Below the pieces are notes generated by a model that had not been told where the DNA came from, made no database searches, and saw nothing but the letters and a program-made list of their open reading frames with translations. Below, piece after piece: positions 34,266 to 38,246 of a DNA stretch of 38,246 nt. The translations under genes and the position numbers were made by a program. The stretch is taken from NCBI GenBank assembly GCA_025454115.1, contig JALOPB010000001.1, positions 1-38,246 of the forward strand, given 5' to 3'. The stretch comes from Desulfobacterales bacterium. Its GTDB lineage: Bacteria > Desulfobacterota > Desulfobacteria > Desulfobacterales > SpSt-501. Each line of letters starts with the position of its first letter. The stretch's first letter is position 1.

Positions 34266-34583
34266 GTGCGTTACTTGCCCGATGCGCCGGCGTTCACGCG
34301 GATCGCCGTGAACGCCGAGTATTGCCGCGTCTTCGGCGTGAAGAAAATAGATGTGATCGAAGCAAGCTCCCTCTCTCTTATTGCGCACAGAGAGATCGCG
34401 ACCGTGCGCAAGAAACTGACGGCCGCCGTGGAGTCGCGCTCGCCGATGCTCTCAACCGAGACGGCTGTGCGCCCGGACGGATCAAGAGTGCGCGTGCGCT
34501 GGCTGGACTTTCCATTGACGGACTGCGAGTCTGGCGCGGTGGTCGAGATGATCGCGATCGGCGAGGTGATCGAGGAGGGTTGA
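34266..34583 (+). CDS. Minimal stand-alone PAS-domain protein
   Basis: 105 aa, GTG start; IAVNAEYCRVFGVKKIDVI...REIATVRKKLTAAVESRSPMLSTETAVRPDGSRVRVRWLDFPL...GAVVEMIAIGEVI. Confidence 0.65.
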   Translation: MRYLPDAPAFTRIAVNAEYCRVFGVKKIDVIEASSLSLIAHREIATVRKKLTAAVESRSPMLSTETAVRPDGSRVRVRWLDFPLTDCESGAVVEMIAIGEVIEEG

Positions 34584-35237
34584 ATGGTCGAGGCCATTAT
34601 CGTCATCCTCATCGCTTTCACTATTGCATACTATGCCTCGATTAAGAGAAGGAACGGCGCCGTGGCCGCTCGGCCACGAGCCGCACTGCCGTCAGAGCCG
34701 CCCCCGCAGCCGCGCCGCCTGGATTCCATCCCCGGCGTGTCTGCGTTCACGCTGAAACTCTCAGGGTCAAATTTGCAGACTACAATAAAAAGTCGGCGGG
34801 ACAAATCGGCCGAATACGCGGTCGATCTTTCCGCGCAAACCTGCACCTGTCCTGATTTTGTCGAGACGCGCACGGAATTCGAGTTCGGAGATCCGAGACG
34901 CTTTTGCAAGCACATGGTCAAAGCGGCTATCAATGCGGACGCGCTCGAAAAGTCTCCTGCCGTTTTCCGGATGGTTTTTGAAAACGCGCTCGAAATGGGC
35001 AAGGGGCTCACGCGGGATGCGCTGTTCCTCACCGAAATAGACGGCTCGCTCGTACTGATTTCGCAGCCCGAGACCGGCGACTGGATCAACGTCTTTTGCC
35101 GCAACCGCAACCCCAGGAAGGACGGCACCTACAGCTATAAGCGGTTTGGTTTCAGCCTGTCCGAGCAACGCTGGTCCTACGGATACGGTCCGCCCGGGGC
35201 GAAAATTCTGCGCAAGATTTTCAGCGTGCTGAGGTAG
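34584..35237 (+). CDS. Membrane-anchored SWIM zinc-finger protein
   Basis: 217 aa; N-terminal TM then CTCPDFVETRTEFEFGDPRRFCKH (CxC-xn-CxH); start immediately follows PAS stop. Confidence 0.7.
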   Translation: MVEAIIVILIAFTIAYYASIKRRNGAVAARPRAALPSEPPPQPRRLDSIPGVSAFTLKLSGSNLQTTIKSRRDKSAEYAVDLSAQTCTCPDFVETRTEFEFGDPRRFCKHMVKAAINADALEKSPAVFRMVFENALEMGKGLTRDALFLTEIDGSLVLISQPETGDWINVFCRNRNPRKDGTYSYKRFGFSLSEQRWSYGYGPPGAKILRKIFSVLR

Positions 35238-35241
35238 CCCG

Positions 35242-36306
35242 GTGGCACTCACCAAACTCCCTGACGGCCGCTGGATGGTCTATTACCGCGACCCGTCCCG
35301 TGGTCCACGCTACATCCGCCGCGAGTATTTCGGCCGGGGGCCGGATGCTGAAAACAGGGCGCACGATAGGAACCGCGAGCTTGGATTGCGCCCACCGAAA
35401 AAGACCCCCGCCGGAACGCTCGGCCCGCCGTTCTCGGCTCTTGCCATGGAGTATTCGCTCGTGCACCGGTTCGCAAGCCCGCGGGCCCGCTGGCAGCACG
35501 AGCTCAGGATGATCAGCCGGGTGCTCCCGTTTTTCGGCGACATCCGGGCGGCCCGGATCACCGACGCCGACATCGACCGCTACATCTCAAGCCGCCGCGC
35601 TGCCGGCGTGGCCTATTCGACCATCCGCCGCGAGCTGGTCGACTTCAAGGCCATCATGACCTTCGCCGCCCGGCGCCGGCCGCCCATGATCCCGTTCAAC
35701 CCCGTGCGCGACTACCGTCTGCCCAAGGAGGACCTGGCCGTCATCATGCCGCCGACCGCCGAGGAGCTCGCCGCGATCATCGAGGCCGCGCCCGAGCACC
35801 TGCGCCGGATCATCCTGCTCGCCTACTACCTCGGCCTGCGCCCCGGCCCGGTCGAGTGCTACCGGCTGCGCTGGGAGCACGTGGACTGGTCGACCGAGAC
35901 CATCATGGTCACAAGCGCCAAAAAAGGGGGAGGCGACCGCCGGCGCGTGCCGATCCACGAGGACCTGCTGCCGCTCCTCAGGAAATGGTTCGCCGTTGAC
36001 GACGACAAGGGCATCCCCTGGATCATACACTGGTGCGGGAAAACCATCGACCAGATCTGCACCGCTTGGGCGAGCGTGCTCGAAAAAGCGAAAATCAAGC
36101 GGCGCCTTCGCCCCTACGACCTGCGCCATCTTTTCGTCACCCAGGCGCTCGAACGCGGCGCCGACATCAAGAGCCTGTCGGATGTAGTCGGCAGCCGCCC
36201 CGAGACCCTCATGCGCTTCTACCAGCACGTCACCGGCGCCATGCACCGCCGCACGGTATCCCTGATCCCATCGATTGGAGATACCGGAGATACACAAAAA
36301 AATTAA
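35242..36306 (+). CDS. int: Tyrosine-family integrase
   Basis: 354 aa; GLRPGPVECYRLRWEHVDW, TSAKKGGGDRRRVPI, YDLRHLFVTQALERGADIKSLSDVVGSRPETLMRFYQHV. Confidence 0.9.
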   Translation: MALTKLPDGRWMVYYRDPSRGPRYIRREYFGRGPDAENRAHDRNRELGLRPPKKTPAGTLGPPFSALAMEYSLVHRFASPRARWQHELRMISRVLPFFGDIRAARITDADIDRYISSRRAAGVAYSTIRRELVDFKAIMTFAARRRPPMIPFNPVRDYRLPKEDLAVIMPPTAEELAAIIEAAPEHLRRIILLAYYLGLRPGPVECYRLRWEHVDWSTETIMVTSAKKGGGDRRRVPIHEDLLPLLRKWFAVDDDKGIPWIIHWCGKTIDQICTAWASVLEKAKIKRRLRPYDLRHLFVTQALERGADIKSLSDVVGSRPETLMRFYQHVTGAMHRRTVSLIPSIGDTGDTQKN

Positions 36307-36433
36307 ATATCTGTAATGTTTACAGTTACAAGCGACTATTATCGCTAACAGGGTTCACTATTTTTAAAGATATAAAAGCCTCTTTACGGTTTTTTTGGAG
36401 CTACAGGTAGCCCCGCTCGCCCTGTTTTTTTCC
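36307..36433. promoter_or_regulatory. Candidate attP/integrase-binding region
   Basis: AT-rich, immediately 3' of int; inverted repeats CTGTAA-tgt-TTACAG (36311-36325) and AGCGA-ctatta-TCGCT (36331-36346). Confidence 0.45.
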
Positions 36434-36499
36434 TCTTGACATCTTGATTATCTTGATGTACACTATAATCAAATCGACCACTATAACGGAGGATGCAAG
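36434..36499 (+). promoter_or_regulatory. Promoter/operator region of the short rightward operon
   Basis: TTGACA-N17-TACACT; three TCTTGAY copies at 36434, 36442, 36451; direct repeat CACTATAA at 36461 and 36479; RBS GGAGG. Confidence 0.55.
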
Positions 36500-36808
36500 A
36501 TGGACACGAAAGAACTCTACAAGATGGCAATGGATCACACTGATGTTGATGTTGATGTGACGATCAACCTCAAGTCGCTGGCCCAACTCGTGTGGTACGC
36601 TGAGGGACTGGGAGTCAAGCAGATCTGCGACCGGCATAGCGCTATCATTGCCGATTGCCACAAAAAGGCGGCAGCGCTTAGGTATCACCACATGGCCGCC
36701 AAGATCCTCCCGGAGGCCATTATCTACGACGGGCGCTACGGCGATGCTGACGAGTTTGCGGATTGGGGCGTGCGCATGGCCGTATCCGGCAAGGAGGTGG
36801 CCCAGTGA
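36500..36808 (+). CDS. Hypothetical protein
   Basis: 102 aa with good RBS (GGAGGATGCAAGATG). Confidence 0.7.
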   Translation: MDTKELYKMAMDHTDVDVDVTINLKSLAQLVWYAEGLGVKQICDRHSAIIADCHKKAAALRYHHMAAKILPEAIIYDGRYGDADEFADWGVRMAVSGKEVAQ

Positions 36809-37104
36809 AACCATGTGACGCCTGTGGTGCGCCCAAAGGATTGATCGGGATGGGCGGAGCCATCCTGTGCCGGGACTGCGACCCCGTTGTGCGCGCCGAG
36901 ATGGACTCGCTGCGGGCCGAGGGGAAAACGGTGAACACGCTGCACATCGCAAAAAGGATTTTCCGCGAAACCCATTCGGCGGGAAACTACCTGCTGCGCG
37001 ACATACCGGACGACCTGTGGAAAAAAGCGCAGCACCGCGCGGTCGACGAAAAGATCTCCCTGCGGGATCTCCTGCTCAAATCGCTCCACGCATACCTCCG
37101 CTAA
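36805..37104 (+). CDS. Zinc-ribbon/ribbon-helix-helix-like small regulator
   Basis: GTG start overlapping previous stop (GTGA), AGGAGG RBS; CDACGAPKGLIGMGGAILCRDC then IPDDLWKKAQHRAVDEKISLRDLLLKSLHAYLR. Confidence 0.6.
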   Translation: MKPCDACGAPKGLIGMGGAILCRDCDPVVRAEMDSLRAEGKTVNTLHIAKRIFRETHSAGNYLLRDIPDDLWKKAQHRAVDEKISLRDLLLKSLHAYLR

Positions 37105-37109
37105 CCGCC

Positions 37110-37137
37110 TCGGCCCCGGCGCTCAAGCCGGGGCCGA
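37110..37137. terminator. GC-rich hairpin after the rightward operon, no clear U-tract
   Basis: TCGGCCCCGGC-GCTCAA-GCCGGGGCCGA, 11-bp perfect arms. Confidence 0.55.
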
Positions 37138-37246
37138 CTCATCAAACCCCAAAAACACCGAAAACGCATTAGAGGCCCAAATTTCGACGATCTCGGAGGG
37201 GTCGGTATGGTGATATGGGTCTTGGTCGCTGGGGTGGAGGGGGAAA

Positions 37247-37289
37247 GCCCCGGGCAGGGTGGCGTCGGCGTGGGGGCCCTGCCCGGGGC
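37247..37289. repeat. 13-bp perfect inverted repeat, 17-nt spacer
   Basis: GCCCCGGGCAGGG (37247-37259) / CCCTGCCCGGGGC (37277-37289). Confidence 0.8.
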
Positions 37290-37399
37290 GCTGGCGACGA
37301 GGTGGGAGGAGGAACTCTATCGCCAGTGATGGATCCGGCGCGGCGGGTCTGCCTCAACGAAAGCCTCCACCATCGTTGCCCCGCCGGCCGGAAAGCGTG

Positions 37400-37624
37400 T
37401 CAAAACGTCAAAATCATGTCCATCTCCGAAAACGACCGCACCGGCCCGAGCTGCCGGGCGAATGTCCTCGGCAGGCTGTAGGCCGACTGGTAGCACGGAT
37501 CGGCCCGGCACTCGGGGGCCTGCTCGATCGAGGCCAGGTAGCGCTCCTTATCCGCGCAGTTGTAGCATCGGCGGGTACGTTTGGTTTTGTGGAGCCGATC
37601 ACAGGTAAGGCAGGGCGATTTCAT
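37400..37624 (-). CDS. Small Cys-rich zinc-binding-like protein
   Basis: MKSPCLTCDRLHKTKRTRRCYNCADKERYLASIEQAPECRADPCYQSAYSLPRTFARQLGPVRSFSEMDMILTF; start overlaps upstream stop. Confidence 0.55.
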   Translation of the reverse strand: MKSPCLTCDRLHKTKRTRRCYNCADKERYLASIEQAPECRADPCYQSAYSLPRTFARQLGPVRSFSEMDMILTF

Positions 37625-38043
37625 GGGGCCTCCATCAGTTTCCTGCCGCCGTCGCTGCCGGGGCGGCACCATCCGTTTCCGCAGTACTCCACGCCGGCGA
37701 ACACCCAGGCGGCGCGGATACAACTCATGCCGGCCTCGATGCAGATGTCCCGCAGCTCCCGGTTCATGGCCGTGAATTGATCCGTCCCGATGTATCCGTC
37801 GCGCATGAGCTGGGCCAGCGCGTCGTGCACCAGGCTGCCCCGCATGAAATTCGGCGTGTCAACCGTCGGGCCGCTCGGGCCGTCCCAGGCGTAGCCATGC
37901 TTGATCCAGAGCAGGCCGTCGACGGTCAGCTCGATGAACTCGGTGACGATGTCGAACTCGGGCCGGACGTGCGCGAGCTGCGCCCGGTGGTCGTTGACAA
38001 GCTGGTACTTGTAGCCGCAGCGGTAGCGGATACGGGCGGCCAT
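37621..38043 (-). CDS. DUF1353 family phage protein
   Basis: 140 aa; KHGYAWDGPSGPTVDTPNFMRGSLVHDALAQLMRDGYI. Confidence 0.8.
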   Translation of the reverse strand: MAARIRYRCGYKYQLVNDHRAQLAHVRPEFDIVTEFIELTVDGLLWIKHGYAWDGPSGPTVDTPNFMRGSLVHDALAQLMRDGYIGTDQFTAMNRELRDICIEAGMSCIRAAWVFAGVEYCGNGWCRPGSDGGRKLMEAP

Positions 38044-38046
38044 GGC

Positions 38047-38246
38047 TTACGCCTCCTTGACCGGCAGGCAGAGCGAGCAGTAGGCCGCGAGCGCCTCGGC
38101 CTCGGTGGCTTTGCCCAGGTGCGTGTTCCAGTATTTTTTATAGTAGGCGGCCTGGTCTCCGGGCGCCTTCGGGATCGGGCCGGGCTTCAACCAGTAGAAG
38201 CAGCGGGCGAGCGCCGTGGCATAGGCCAGGTTGTGGATGATGTCCC
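38047..38246 (-). CDS. 3' part of the junction-spanning lysozyme-like protein (...ARCFYWLKPGPIPKAPGDQAAYYKKYWNTHLGKATEAEALAAYCSLCLPVKEA*)
   Basis: 397 + 101 unique nt = 498 nt, exactly 166 codons after circularisation. Confidence 0.75.
   Translation of the reverse strand, partial: DIIHNLAYATALARCFYWLKPGPIPKAPGDQAAYYKKYWNTHLGKATEAEALAAYCSLCLPVKEA
38148..38246. repeat. Right copy of 99-bp exact terminal direct repeat
   Basis: Identical to 1-99; merging the copies restores an ORF across the junction. Confidence 0.97.

Noticed and set aside
1-38246. The 99-bp end repeat as a biological direct terminal repeat or cos site
   Set aside because: It sits inside a coding ORF and has a length typical of assembler k-mer overlap; treated as a circularisation artefact, although reads would be needed to be sure.
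1-38246. tRNA genes, rRNA, transposases or toxin-antitoxin loci
   Set aside because: None was recognised by reading; a tRNAscan-SE, Infernal or HMM search would be needed to exclude subtle cases.

Overview
The window reads as one complete, temperate, lambda-like siphovirus genome (or excised or assembled prophage), linearised inside a gene. Bases 1-99 are repeated exactly at 38148-38246. Joining the ends gives a circle of about 38,147 bp and restores an uninterrupted 165-codon ORF across the junction. Nearly all genes are on the minus strand, in the order: regulator, early/replication genes, TerS, TerL, gpW-like, portal, a protease-capsid fusion, tail genes, tail tip, a repeat-rich beta-helix protein, lysis genes and DUF1353. 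A small plus-strand block (33.7-37.1 kb) holds a CI-like repressor, a minimal PAS-domain protein, a membrane-anchored SWIM zinc-finger protein, a tyrosine integrase, a probable attP region and two small regulators. The most interesting signals are: (1) eight GCATGC palindromes phased at 10-11 bp, including a 26-bp perfect palindrome, inside a replication-protein gene, which look like a lambda-style intragenic origin; (2) a 788-aa protein with a beta-helix head and about 29 copies of a 14-15 residue repeat with an invariant Asp; (3) a repressor/PAS/SWIM/integrase lysogeny module; (4) a classical A_AAA_AAC -1 frameshift site joining the tail chaperone genes through a zinc ribbon; (5) a protease-capsid fusion with an internal Shine-Dalgarno and start; (6) a strong terminator with operator-like repeats between the terminase and head genes, next to a small HTH gene; (7) an in-frame TGA in a spanin-like lipoprotein. 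Family names come from reading motifs and gene order only; no database search was run. No tRNA, rRNA, CRISPR or transposase was recognised.
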